From Anaerolineae bacterium (GTDB lineage Bacteria; Chloroflexota; Anaerolineae; B4-G1), in NCBI GenBank assembly GCA_016783285.1, contig JADHWW010000009.1, positions 1-37,011 of the forward strand: DNA of 37,011 bases, in the 5' to 3' direction. Below are positions 30,189 to 37,011 of this stretch, piece after piece (positions within the stretch are counted from its first letter, which is position 1; each line of letters starts with the position of its first letter). The translations under genes were made by a program, and so were the position numbers. A model generated the notes under the pieces. The model ran no database searches. It was not told the origin of the DNA and saw only the letters and a list, made by a program, of their open reading frames with translations.

Positions 30189-31250
30189 CTACCCCTGCAA
30201 CATCTGTGCCTGTTCTCGCGCGGCCAGTGCGTCAACGAAGGCGTCCAGGTTGCCATCCAATATGTCTGACAGCCGGTAGAGCGTCAGGCCGATGCGATGG
30301 TCAGTGACACGGTTCTGGGGAAAGTTGTAGGTGCGGATCTTTTCGCTGCGTTCGCCGCTGCCGACCTGGGTGCGCCGGGTCTCGGCCACTTTTGCCTCCT
30401 GCTTCCGGCGCTCCTGCTCGTAGAGCCGCGCCCGCAGGATGGCCAACGCCCGTAGTTTGTTCTGCGTCTGTGAGCGCTCGCTTTCGCAGGCGACGATCAT
30501 CCCCGTTGGCTTGTGGGTGATGCGAATGGCTGTGGCGTTCTTTTGCATGTGCTGCCCGCCAGGGCCGGAGGAGCCGTAGGCTTCGATCTCCAAGTGCTTG
30601 GGGTCAACGTGAACCTCTACCTCGTCCACCTCTGGCAGGACGGCGACAGTGGCGGTGGAGGTGTGAATGCGCCCGGAGGACTCGGTGATGGGCACCCGCT
30701 GGACGCGATGGACGCCGCTTTCGAACTTGAAGCGGGAAAAAGCCCCCCGTCCCTTCACGTCAACAATCACCTCTTTGAAGCCACCAATGCCGGTGGAATG
30801 GGCGCTCAACATTTCCGTCTTCCATCCCTGTCGCTCGGCGTAGCGGGTGTACATGCGGCACAGGTCGGCGGCGAAAAGGCCGGCCTCGTCGCCACCGGCT
30901 CCGGCGCGAATTTCGACGATCACGTTCCTGGCGTCGCGCGGGTCCTTGGGGATCAACAACTGCTGCAGGCTGGTCTCCAGTTCGTCCAGCCGGGCCTGCA
31001 AGTGGGCGATCTCCTCCTTGGCCAGTTCCCGCAGTTCGGCGTCAGCATCACCGGTCAGCAGCGTCCTGGTCTCCTCCAGTTCCTCGGCTGTCGCCTTATA
31101 GTCCCGGTAGGCGGTGACGACGTCTTTGATGCCGGCCTGCTCTTTGGCATATTGAGCCACGCGCTCATAATCCTGTGCCACGGCCGGGTCGGCCATCAAG
31201 CGCATCAGTTCGTCGTATCGCCCTTCGATCTGGTCCAGTTTCTCTAACAT
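30189..31250 (-). CDS. prfA: Peptide chain release factor 1
   Basis: RF1 terminates translation at UAA and UAG. It has 353 residues, the normal length. Stop-codon recognition uses the P-x-T tripeptide in QRVPITES. The catalytic GGQ is in [16 protein letters not shown], with conserved [14 protein letters not shown] and LTLYRL following. Its substrate-modifying enzyme prmC follows on the same strand. The promoter lies at 31419-31446, and a 118-bp inverted repeat sits in the 5' leader. Confidence 0.96.
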   Translation of the reverse strand: MLEKLDQIEGRYDELMRLMADPAVAQDYERVAQYAKEQAGIKDVVTAYRDYKATAEELEETRTLLTGDADAELRELAKEEIAHLQARLDELETSLQQLLIPKDPRDARNVIVEIRAGAGGDEAGLFAADLCRMYTRYAERQGWKTEMLSAHSTGIGGFKEVIVDVKGRGAFSRFKFESGVHRVQRVPITESSGRIHTSTATVAVLPEVDEVEVHVDPKHLEIEAYGSSGPGGQHMQKNATAIRITHKPTGMIVACESERSQTQNKLRALAILRARLYEQERRKQEAKVAETRRTQVGSGERSEKIRTYNFPQNRVTDHRIGLTLYRLSDILDGNLDAFVDALAAREQAQMLQG

Positions 31251-31276
31251 AGTTCCCTCGTAATTACCCAGGGGGT

Positions 31277-31394
31277 GCCCAGATTTACCTTCCCGAAAGC
31301 TCTGACTGGTCGAGTTTTGAAATGATTTTGGTCCTGCAGCGAGTTTCGACTTGTCTGACAGTCAGACTCTAGCTTTCGGGAAGGTAGCCTGGGC
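31277..31394. repeat. Long inverted repeat with CTTCCCGAAAGCT arms
   Basis: The arms TACCTTCCCGAAAGCT (31286-31301) and its exact complement (31371-31386) are extended outward by GCCCAG/CTGGGC. The inside contains TCTGACTG/CAGTCAGA. It lies in the prfA leader; the arms are shared with the deoC hairpin. A MITE-like mobile repeat is possible. Confidence 0.85.
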
Positions 31395-31418
31395 AGGCCG
31401 CCCCCACGTGCCGAGAGT

Positions 31419-31446
31419 ATTATAACAGAGCGGGACACGACGTCAA
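31419..31446 (-). promoter_or_regulatory. Promoter of prfA
   Basis: On the minus strand TTGACG, 16 nt, TATAAT, about 170 nt before the prfA start. Confidence 0.65.
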
Positions 31447-31462
31447 GGAGCGGCCCTGGCGC

Positions 31463-31491
31463 TTGCCCCTATCCGCTCTCTGTGTTACACT
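31463..31491 (+). promoter_or_regulatory. Promoter of comM
   Basis: TTGCCC, 17 nt, TACACT, same form as at 6557 and 35793. The leader to the start at 31685 is about 180 nt and holds the repeat at 31502-31655. Confidence 0.6.
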
Positions 31492-31501
31492 ATGGACGGA
31501 G

Positions 31502-31655
31502 TGATTTAAGATTTGTTGATTTGAGATTGACGGATTTACCATCGTCAGCGCAAAAGCACAAACAGTCAACTGGCCAGTGCTTTTTCTCTCTCCTCACGAT
31601 GTGTCGCGCAGTTTTCAAATCTCTAAATCTTAAATCCGTAAATCTTAAATTCCCC
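31502..31655. repeat. Inverted pair of TTAAGATTT-type repeats with internal hairpin
   Basis: GATTTAAGATTTG-type units on the left (31502-31538) face AAATCTTAAAT-type units on the right (31617-31655). The middle includes AAAAGCAC...GTGCTTTT. No gene is seen here. In the comM leader it would fold into a long stem, possibly an attenuator-like structure. Confidence 0.75.
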
Positions 31656-31684
31656 CTATGGACATCACACCCTTGGAGTCGTGT

Positions 31685-33208
31685 ATGCTTGGCAAAGTGA
31701 CCAGTTGTGCCCTGGTGGGTCTGGAGGGAGTCATCGTTGACGTGGAGGTGGACACCTCCCGGGGGATGCCGTCGCTCATCATCGTCGGCCTGCCCGACGC
31801 CGCAGTCAAAGAATCGAGCGAACGGGTGCGGGCGGCGGTCAAAAACTCGGGGTTGGTTTTCCCCGGCAAACGCATCACTGTCAACCTGGCCCCGGCCGAC
31901 ATCCGCAAGGTTGGGCCGGTCTACGATCTGCCCATTGCCGTGGGGGTGCTCATCGCCTCGGAACAGGCGTGGCCCCAGGAAGTCGAGGACGCGCTTTTCA
32001 TCGGCGAACTTTCGCTCGACGGCTCGGTGCGCCACGTCAACGGCATCCTGCCCATCGCGGCGGCGGCCCACCAGCAGGGTATTGGCCGCGTCTTCGTCCC
32101 CGCCTCCGACGCGCCCGAGGCGGCGCTGATTGACGGGCTAGAGGTCATCCCGGTCGAGCACCTGGGCCAACTGGCGGCTCACCTGCAAGGGCTGCGCACG
32201 ATTCCGCCCTACACGCCCGACCTGGACCCGGCCTCGCTGCCGCTCCCGGCGTACGCGGCGGACTTTGCCGAGATCAAGGGGCAGGAGCACGTCAAGCGGG
32301 CGCTGGAGGTGGCGGCTGCCGGGGGGCACAACGTGCTGATGGTCGGCCCGCCGGGGGCCGGCAAGACGCTGTTAGCCCGCTCGACGCCCTCCATCCTGCC
32401 CGCGATGACCGTCGAAGAGGCGCTGGAGGTGACCAAGGTTTACAGTATTGCCGGGATCCTGCCGCCGGACACGCCCCTCATCCGCCATCGCCCCTTCCGC
32501 GCCCCCCACCACACGATCAGCAACGCCGGGCTGGTCGGCGGCGGCCACTGGCCGCGCCCCGGCGAGATCAGCCTGGCCCACCGGGGGGTGCTCTTCCTGG
32601 ACGAGTTGCCCGAGTTCGGCACACGCACGCTGGAGGGCCTCCGGCAGCCGATCGAGGACCACAAGGTGGTGATCTCACGCGCCACCGGCACGCTGACTTT
32701 TCCGGCCAACTTTATCTTTATGGCGGCGATGAACCCCTGCCCCTGCGGCTACTATGGCGATCCGACACACGAGTGCACCTGTAGCCTGACGACGATCAGC
32801 CGCTACCAGAAGCGCATCTCCGGGCCGCTCCTGGACCGCATTGACATTCACGTCGAGGTGCCCCGGGTGGACTATGACAAACTGACTGACGAGCGGCTGG
32901 GGGAGCGGTCGGAGGCGATCCGGGAGCGGGTGGAGCGGGCGCGGGAGGTGCAGCGGAAGCGTTTCGCGGACACACCGCTCTCGTGCAACGCCGACATGGG
33001 GCCGACTGAGGTGCGCAAGATCTGCCAGTTGGACGAGACGGGCCGGGGGCTGGTGCGGGCGGCGATGCAGCAACTCCAGATGAGCGCGCGGGCCTTCCAC
33101 CGCATCCTGAAACTGTCGCGCACGATCGCGGACCTGGCGGGGAATGAGCGCATTGAGACGGCGCACCTGGCGGAGGCGATCCAGTACCGGCCGCGGCGGC
33201 AGGCCTGA
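31685..33208 (+). CDS. comM: ComM/YifB family Mg-chelatase-like AAA+ ATPase
   Basis: ComM is a hexameric helicase that promotes branch migration during integration of transforming DNA. The start is set at ATG 31685 (GGAG 7 nt before; begins MLGKVTSCALVGLEG like the family) rather than the in-frame ATG at 31658. The protein has 507 residues. The N-terminal ChlI-like Lon-substrate domain (1-165) has GLPDAAVKESSERVRAA and GELSLDGSVR. Walker A is GPPGAGKT (221-228), followed by HRPFRAPHHT, Walker B LFLDELPEF, and the cysteine motif NPCPCGYYGD...CTC. The C-terminal Mg_chelatase_C region includes LSARAFHRILKLSRTIADL-like sequence (SARAFHRILK). Length and order are complete. Confidence 0.93.
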   Translation: MLGKVTSCALVGLEGVIVDVEVDTSRGMPSLIIVGLPDAAVKESSERVRAAVKNSGLVFPGKRITVNLAPADIRKVGPVYDLPIAVGVLIASEQAWPQEVEDALFIGELSLDGSVRHVNGILPIAAAAHQQGIGRVFVPASDAPEAALIDGLEVIPVEHLGQLAAHLQGLRTIPPYTPDLDPASLPLPAYAADFAEIKGQEHVKRALEVAAAGGHNVLMVGPPGAGKTLLARSTPSILPAMTVEEALEVTKVYSIAGILPPDTPLIRHRPFRAPHHTISNAGLVGGGHWPRPGEISLAHRGVLFLDELPEFGTRTLEGLRQPIEDHKVVISRATGTLTFPANFIFMAAMNPCPCGYYGDPTHECTCSLTTISRYQKRISGPLLDRIDIHVEVPRVDYDKLTDERLGERSEAIRERVERAREVQRKRFADTPLSCNADMGPTEVRKICQLDETGRGLVRAAMQQLQMSARAFHRILKLSRTIADLAGNERIETAHLAEAIQYRPRRQA

Positions 33209-33224
33209 GTAAAAATGAACCTAA

Positions 33225-34640
33225 CTACTCAGGGGGCTTGCACTTCGGGGATAGATGTGCCAACTTGTGCGCCACCTTCGCCGGCGTGGCGCGGCGGGCA
33301 CGCTGCCATTGGTGGCTCGCCCAGCGTTTGAAAGCGTTGAGCGGCTTGCGGCGCTGGCTCTCGCGCATGGCCCACCTGAGAAAGTCATAGTCCTGCCCCT
33401 TGATCTTTGGTTCGGTGGGGTTGCGGCGGTAAGAGTCATAGTCGGTGATGCGGCTCAGGCCGCGTTCGACCACGTAGTCGTACAGGTCGGTGCCGGGGTG
33501 AGGGGTGAAAAAGGCCGGGCTGTAGTAGTCGGGGTCAATCTCCTTCATCAGCCGCACCGTGTCCATCACCTCCTCTTTGGTCTCAGTCGGCAGACCCATC
33601 ATATAGTTGGCCCAGATAGAGATGCCGTACTTGCGGCAAACGCGGGCTGCCTGGCGGTTCTGCTCCACCGTCGTGCCCTTGCGGATGAACTTGAGGACGC
33701 GGTCGCTGCCGCTCTCAAAGCCGATGAGGTAGCCGCGCAGCCCGGCCTCGGCCATGCGCGCCACCATATCCTCGTGCTTAACCAGAATGTCGGCCCGGCT
33801 CTGGCAGAAAAAGGGCATCGTGAAGCCCTCGGCGACGTACCTCTCCGTGAACTTCGTCACCCACTTGCGGTCCTCCGTCAGGCAATCGTCGTGAAACATA
33901 AACGACGCGATGCGGTAGCGGTCAACCAGCATGCGGATCTCGGCGATGACGTTGTCCACGCTGCGGCGGCGGGTGCGTTTGCCGAAGAGGTAGTCCTCCC
34001 CCGGCTTGCAGAAGGCGCAGTTGTAGATGCAGCCCCGCCCGGCGATGAGGGTGGCGAACGGCGGCGGCAGTTCCTCAACGAAGGGCACCTCGGGCGAGTC
34101 GAGGTCGTAACCCCACTTCCGCCACTCGTCGAGGAACAGGTCCCGGTCGGCGAGGGGAATGGCGTCGAGGTCGGGCGGCACGCCGCGCAGCACGCGGTGG
34201 GGTGGCGGGTCGCCGCCTTCAATCAGCCGCAACAAATGGGGAAAAGTCACCTCGCCCTCGCGGGTCACCAGGTAATCCACGTGGGAGATGCGCAGAGAGT
34301 CCTCCAGCGCGATGGTGACGTGGGGGCCGCCGATGATGGTGACGATCTCGGGTTTGACTTGCTTGGCGATGGCGATGGCCTGGCGGGCCGGGTTAAAGTC
34401 CACGCTCATCATCGTCACGCACACCACGTCGGGGTTCCGCTCCGCCAGCACCTCGCGGAACTGGTCCCAGCCGGAGAGTGCCCGCAGGTCAATCAGGTCT
34501 ACGGCGAACCCCTGGGCTTTGGCGGCGGCGCTGAGCGAGGCCAGGCCGTGCGAGATCCAGCCGGCGTCCATGCCTCGCTTGAGGGAGTTGAAGCCGTATC
34601 CAGCGATGCCGGGGTAGATGAGGGTCGTCTTCAAGGTCAT
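33225..34640 (-). CDS. B12-binding radical SAM protein
   Basis: This 471-residue protein has an N-terminal cobalamin-binding-like domain (residues ~1-130; LSAAAKAQGFAVDLIDL and IIGGPHVTIALED), then a radical SAM domain with the cluster motif C-x3-C-x2-C in GRGCIYNCAFC (~199-206). GLRGYLIGFESGSDRVL and ANYMMGLPTETKEEV are typical of the BchE/MiaB-like group. No DxHxxG cobalamin ligand is obvious, so B12 dependence is uncertain. The reaction is unknown; related enzymes methylate or rearrange lipids and cofactors. Its ATG overlaps the stop of the upstream AlbA-type gene (ATGA). It is convergent with comM, 16 nt apart. Confidence 0.85.
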   Translation of the reverse strand: MTLKTTLIYPGIAGYGFNSLKRGMDAGWISHGLASLSAAAKAQGFAVDLIDLRALSGWDQFREVLAERNPDVVCVTMMSVDFNPARQAIAIAKQVKPEIVTIIGGPHVTIALEDSLRISHVDYLVTREGEVTFPHLLRLIEGGDPPPHRVLRGVPPDLDAIPLADRDLFLDEWRKWGYDLDSPEVPFVEELPPPFATLIAGRGCIYNCAFCKPGEDYLFGKRTRRRSVDNVIAEIRMLVDRYRIASFMFHDDCLTEDRKWVTKFTERYVAEGFTMPFFCQSRADILVKHEDMVARMAEAGLRGYLIGFESGSDRVLKFIRKGTTVEQNRQAARVCRKYGISIWANYMMGLPTETKEEVMDTVRLMKEIDPDYYSPAFFTPHPGTDLYDYVVERGLSRITDYDSYRRNPTEPKIKGQDYDFLRWAMRESQRRKPLNAFKRWASHQWQRARRATPAKVAHKLAHLSPKCKPPE

Positions 34641-35698
34641 TGCGGCTCCCCGGAACGACGCCTGTACAGCGTGACCTGGAACAGGCCCTGGTCCACCAGT
34701 TCGAAGCGGGGCGGCGGGGAGTTGTTCTCCGCCGACCAGCGGATGATGCGCAGGATGCCCTCACCGCGCCGCTCCATATACCCCAGACCCTGCAAGAAGG
34801 AGACAATAAGCGGGTTGCGAGCATACTGGACGGTTTTGATGTTTTCCAGCGTCAGTGTGTTGGGCAGACCACCGGGGCTGAGGAATTCGACGCGCTGGTC
34901 AAACATACGTACCCGCACCCGTGCCCCGACGATGGTGTAGTCCCGGTGGGCGACACCGTTGGTGATGGCCTCCCGCACGGCGCTGAGTGGGTAGTCGGGG
35001 AATTCCTGTCGCACCGGCGCTTCGTCGGAGAGGATGGAAGCGACACGCATGTTGCGGCGTACGAAGCCGACGGTGCCCTCGATCTGCTCGTCCAGCGTGC
35101 CAGCAATGTCCAGGCTGTCCAAGACGCGCTCGTCCGGTTCAGAGCCGGCATAGCGTACCAGCGTCACGCCGCAATGGTCGAGGAAATGGCGCGGGCGATG
35201 TCCAAAGGCCAACAGGCCGACGGCGGTCGGACTGTTTTCAAAATTCCCGCCCTCGCTGCTGGTGCAGATGCGGAGGTTGATCAGGGCCTGGGCGACCCCC
35301 AGCCTGCCTGCGGTGATTGATTCCTGGCCCAGCCGGGCCAGATACCGGTTGACTCGCTCTAGAGCAATCTCGTCCAATCCGGCGGCGTACACAGGCGTCT
35401 GGTCGTAGTGGACGAACTGGGCTCGTTGAAACAGGCGAGCCAGTTCGAACTTGGTCGGGGTCTGCGCGGTGGACCCAACCCGGATGTAGTAACGGCCATA
35501 CTCGTCCACACCCAGCAGCACGACGCCTCCTTCCAGATTGCTGAAGGCTACGAACTCCCGCGCCAGGTGGGCCGGACGAATGGCGTCCAGTTTGAACTCG
35601 ACTATCGAATCCTCGCCCCCTTCGATGAGAGCAAGCAGTTCCTCTTTTGCTTTAATCATTCTGGTGAACTCTGCCTCGAATTCTAGCATGCCCTCCAT
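34637..35698 (-). CDS. AlbA_2 (Schlafen-like) and HATPase_c_4 domain putative transcriptional regulator
   Basis: This protein has up to 353 residues. The N-terminal part (IVEFKLDAIRPAHLAREFVAFSNLEGG, ~33-60, then VVLLGVDE) is the AlbA_2/divergent AAA_4 DNA-binding domain. The later part (AVREAITNGVAHRDYTIVG, VRMFDQRVEFLSPGGLP, RNPLIVSFLQGLGYMERRGEGI) is the GHKL-like ATPase domain usual in this family. Members are annotated as ATP-dependent regulators. Three in-frame ATGs (35698, 35689, 35659) are possible; GGAGG is closest to the second. It is translationally coupled to the radical SAM gene. Confidence 0.82.
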   Translation of the reverse strand: MEGMLEFEAEFTRMIKAKEELLALIEGGEDSIVEFKLDAIRPAHLAREFVAFSNLEGGVVLLGVDEYGRYYIRVGSTAQTPTKFELARLFQRAQFVHYDQTPVYAAGLDEIALERVNRYLARLGQESITAGRLGVAQALINLRICTSSEGGNFENSPTAVGLLAFGHRPRHFLDHCGVTLVRYAGSEPDERVLDSLDIAGTLDEQIEGTVGFVRRNMRVASILSDEAPVRQEFPDYPLSAVREAITNGVAHRDYTIVGARVRVRMFDQRVEFLSPGGLPNTLTLENIKTVQYARNPLIVSFLQGLGYMERRGEGILRIIRWSAENNSPPPRFELVDQGLFQVTLYRRRSGEPQ

Positions 35699-35792
35699 AG
35701 TTTGTCAATTATCATCTCGCGTTTCACGTGGTCTCGTGCGCTAACAATCAAAAAGTTCTTTTTCACCGCCAGAGACTTGCCCGGCGCGGAGG

Positions 35793-35821
35793 TTGCCCGA
35801 TTCTCGAAAGCAGTGTAGAAT
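35793..35821 (+). promoter_or_regulatory. Promoter of the PSP1/ricT gene
   Basis: TTGCCC, 17 nt, TAGAAT. The -10 ends 9 nt before the ATG, with no Shine-Dalgarno, so a leaderless transcript is likely. Confidence 0.65.
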
Positions 35822-35830
35822 AGCAGTCAA

Positions 35831-36625
35831 ATGATTGCAAGTGTGCGTTTTCAACCCAGGGGCCGGGCCTACCACTTTGACGCCGGTGCTCACCAGGATC
35901 TGCGAGCGGGGGATTTCGTGCTCGTCGAGACGGCGCGTGGTCAGCAGTTGGGAGAGGTGATCAGCGTGCGGCCTGTGCGCGAGAGTGATAAGGGAAGTCT
36001 CAAGCCAATACGGCGGCGGGCCACCGGCCGCGATCTGGCGCTACGCCAGCAGTGGCAGCAAAAGGGGGTCGAAGCGCAGGTCACGGCCCGCGAGGCAGTG
36101 GCACAGTTGGGTCTGCCCGTCAAGATCGTCACTGCCGAGTACACCTTCGACGGCCAGCGACTGACGTTGCTGTACGCAAGTGGTGAGAAGAAAGTGAATC
36201 TGGGCGAGTTGCAGCGGCGGCTGCAAAGTACATTATCCGTCCACGTTGACCTGCAGCGGGTTGGCCCGCGAGACCACGCGAAATTGCTGGGCGGCTACGG
36301 CGCTTGTGGCGAGTTGCGCTGTTGTTCCCGCTTCCTTCCCGAGTTTAGCCCCGTCTCTATCAAGATGGCCAAGATGCAGGGGGTATCGCTCAACCCATCA
36401 GAGATCACGGGGATATGTGGACGGCTGCGCTGCTGCCTGGTCTACGAGCACGAGCAATACGCGGAGGCGTGCAAGACGATGCCCCGGCGCAAAAAGCGCG
36501 TGCGCACGCCTCACGGCGAGGGCAAGGTGGTGGATCTGCTACCGTTACAGGGAATCGTCATTGTTCGGATCGAAGGCCGGCGTCTGGAAGTGCCAGTTGA
36601 AGACGTGGAGATTATTTCGACGTAG
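35831..36625 (+). CDS. PSP1 domain protein, RicT/YaaT-like
   Basis: This 264-residue protein is homologous to Bacillus RicT (YaaT), part of the Y-complex with RicA and RicF that binds Fe-S clusters and assists RNase Y-dependent mRNA processing. The PSP1 core shows LRAGDFVLVETARGQQLGEV near the N-terminus and ASGEKKVNLGELQRRL, then the cysteine-rich signatures GACGELRCCSRFLPEF and GICGRLRCCLVYEHEQY. KKRVRTPHGEGKVVDLLPL begins a C-terminal beta extension. No RicA or RicF gene is nearby. It stands alone with promoter and terminator. Confidence 0.9.
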   Translation: MIASVRFQPRGRAYHFDAGAHQDLRAGDFVLVETARGQQLGEVISVRPVRESDKGSLKPIRRRATGRDLALRQQWQQKGVEAQVTAREAVAQLGLPVKIVTAEYTFDGQRLTLLYASGEKKVNLGELQRRLQSTLSVHVDLQRVGPRDHAKLLGGYGACGELRCCSRFLPEFSPVSIKMAKMQGVSLNPSEITGICGRLRCCLVYEHEQYAEACKTMPRRKKRVRTPHGEGKVVDLLPLQGIVIVRIEGRRLEVPVEDVEIIST

Positions 36626-36657
36626 CGTCCAATCGAGTGAAAAAGATCAAGATCGGC

Positions 36658-36689
36658 GGCCGCGCTCACCGATGGGCGCGGCCTTTTTT
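36658..36689 (+). terminator. Rho-independent terminator after the PSP1 gene
   Basis: GGCCGCGC, a 10-nt loop, GCGCGGCC and TTTTTT, 32 nt after the stop codon. Confidence 0.9.
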
Positions 36690-36700
36690 GAAATCCCCCC

Positions 36701-36826
36701 CTAGCAGTTTGTCGGAGAGGCATTCAGGAGTCCAGGCTTCAGCCGGTTTTGCCGGAAATTGCTGCCTTTTCCCCGGCTAAAGCCTCGACTCCAGCCCCTC
36801 GGGGATTCTCTCCGACAGGCCGCTAG
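36701..36826. mobile_element. MITE-like 126-bp element with nested inverted repeats
   Basis: The terminal arms CTAGCAGTTTGTCGGAGAG and CTCTCCGACAGGCCGCTAG match at 16 of 19 positions. Inner arms, GGAGTCCAGGCTTCAGCCGG and its near complement (18/20), carry the GGCTTTAGCC core of the window's other palindromes. There is no coding capacity and no clear target-site duplication. It fills the gap between the PSP1 terminator and the aminotransferase. Confidence 0.75.
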
Positions 36827-36835
36827 CCGGATACT

Positions 36836-37011
36836 TCACACTGTGCCGAGATCGGCGAGTGCGACGGAGAGTCGCTCCAGTGCGATCTGGATGTTCTGCA
36901 TCGAGTTGGCAAAGCACAGCCGCAGGTAGCCCTCGCCTCCGTCGCCGAAGGCGCTTCCGGGCAGCACTGCTACGCCGGCTTCCTCGAGCAGGTGCTCGGC
37001 CAGCCAGTTGG
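36836..37011 (-). CDS. PLP-dependent class I/II aminotransferase, C-terminal part
   Basis: Only the last 58 codons are in the window; the gene continues past its right edge. The reverse-complement frame ending at TGA (36836-36838) reads NWLAEHLLEEAGVAVLPGS, then FGDGGEGYLRLCFA and NIQIALERL. This is the standard end of aspartate-aminotransferase-fold enzymes: the PGxxFG and (Y)xRLxF(A) motifs, where the arginine binds the substrate carboxylate. The specific substrate cannot be assigned from this fragment. Confidence 0.85.
   Translation of the reverse strand, partial: NWLAEHLLEEAGVAVLPGSAFGDGGEGYLRLCFANSMQNIQIALERLSVALADLGTV

Noticed and set aside
31277..31394. tRNA or structured RNA gene between prfA and comM
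   Set aside because: The stem is a simple inverted repeat with no cloverleaf, T-loop or anticodon features; the shared arms with the deoC hairpin point to a dispersed repeat.
33255..34940. Plus-strand open frame of 561 codons opposite the radical SAM gene
   Set aside because: Antisense shadow caused by high GC; the minus strand has the CxxxCxxC motif and family-wide similarity.
36701..36826. Insertion sequence remnant with coding region
   Set aside because: No open frame of useful length inside; described as a non-coding MITE-like element instead.

Overview
This is a GC-rich chromosomal window, most likely from an uncultured Chloroflexota (Anaerolineae-like) bacterium. That assignment rests on sequence character rather than a marker gene. 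The window has a DUF3160 lipoprotein, a cluster of DUF2142/GT39-like membrane glycosyltransferase-type proteins with repeated C-terminal beta modules, dispersed repeats that read as PEPVEG and TERSRS inside proteins, and very many 7-8 bp tandem repeats.

Layout. (1) 1-6540: an AAA ATPase fused to a PD-(D/E)XK nuclease domain on the minus strand, then two secreted proteins on the plus strand (VIT/VWA protein; DUF3160 lipoprotein). Each of the two is preceded by the same ECF-sigma-type promoter, GGAACC-N16-CGTCTA. (2) 6557-14968: an operon of four polytopic membrane proteins. The first is an internally deleted relative of the third and fourth. (3) 14858-17435, minus strand: a secreted M6-like metalloprotease followed by a response regulator whose C-terminus looks truncated. 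(4) 17595-18421: tpiA on the plus strand. (5) 18418-26570, minus strand: a bacterial microcompartment (BMC) operon, read lepB, rpiB, deoC, BMC-T(dp) (CsoS1D-like), BMC-H, BMC-P, CoA-acylating aldehyde dehydrogenase, [small ORF, DNA methyltransferase], BMC-T, BMC-P, BMC-P. (6) 26647-28482: a degenerate response-regulator-like gene, a small membrane protein and a SAM methyltransferase. (7) 28459-31250, minus strand: prfA, prmC and a Cof-type HAD phosphatase. (8) 31463-36689: comM/yifB, a B12-binding radical SAM protein coupled to an AlbA/HATPase regulator, and ricT-like PSP1. (9) 36836-37011: the C-terminus of a PLP aminotransferase.

How the BMC genes fit together. Shell genes for hexamers, two kinds of trimers and three pentamers surround three enzymes: RpiB, DeoC and an acylating aldehyde dehydrogenase. 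Each enzyme has an N-terminal amphipathic helix plus linker of the encapsulation-peptide type. DeoC splits deoxyribose-5-phosphate into acetaldehyde and glyceraldehyde-3-phosphate. The dehydrogenase converts acetaldehyde to acetyl-CoA. RpiB handles aldo/keto pentose phosphates, and the adjacent tpiA could process glyceraldehyde-3-phosphate outside the shell. This matches the 'sugar phosphate utilizing' (SPU) class of BMCs. No phosphotransacylase, alcohol dehydrogenase or electron-transfer partner is in the window. An A+T-richer orphan DNA methyltransferase cassette sits inside the operon.

The most unusual feature is how repeats are used. At least eighteen clusters of 7-8 bp tandem repeats, like the STRR repeats of filamentous cyanobacteria, lie in gene junctions and inside genes. 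There they encode transmembrane helices of the glycosyltransferase-like proteins, the linker between targeting peptide and catalytic domain of RpiB, and a loop in PrmC. Dispersed PEPVEG-type and palindromic repeats likewise add a tail to a BMC pentamer and to DeoC.
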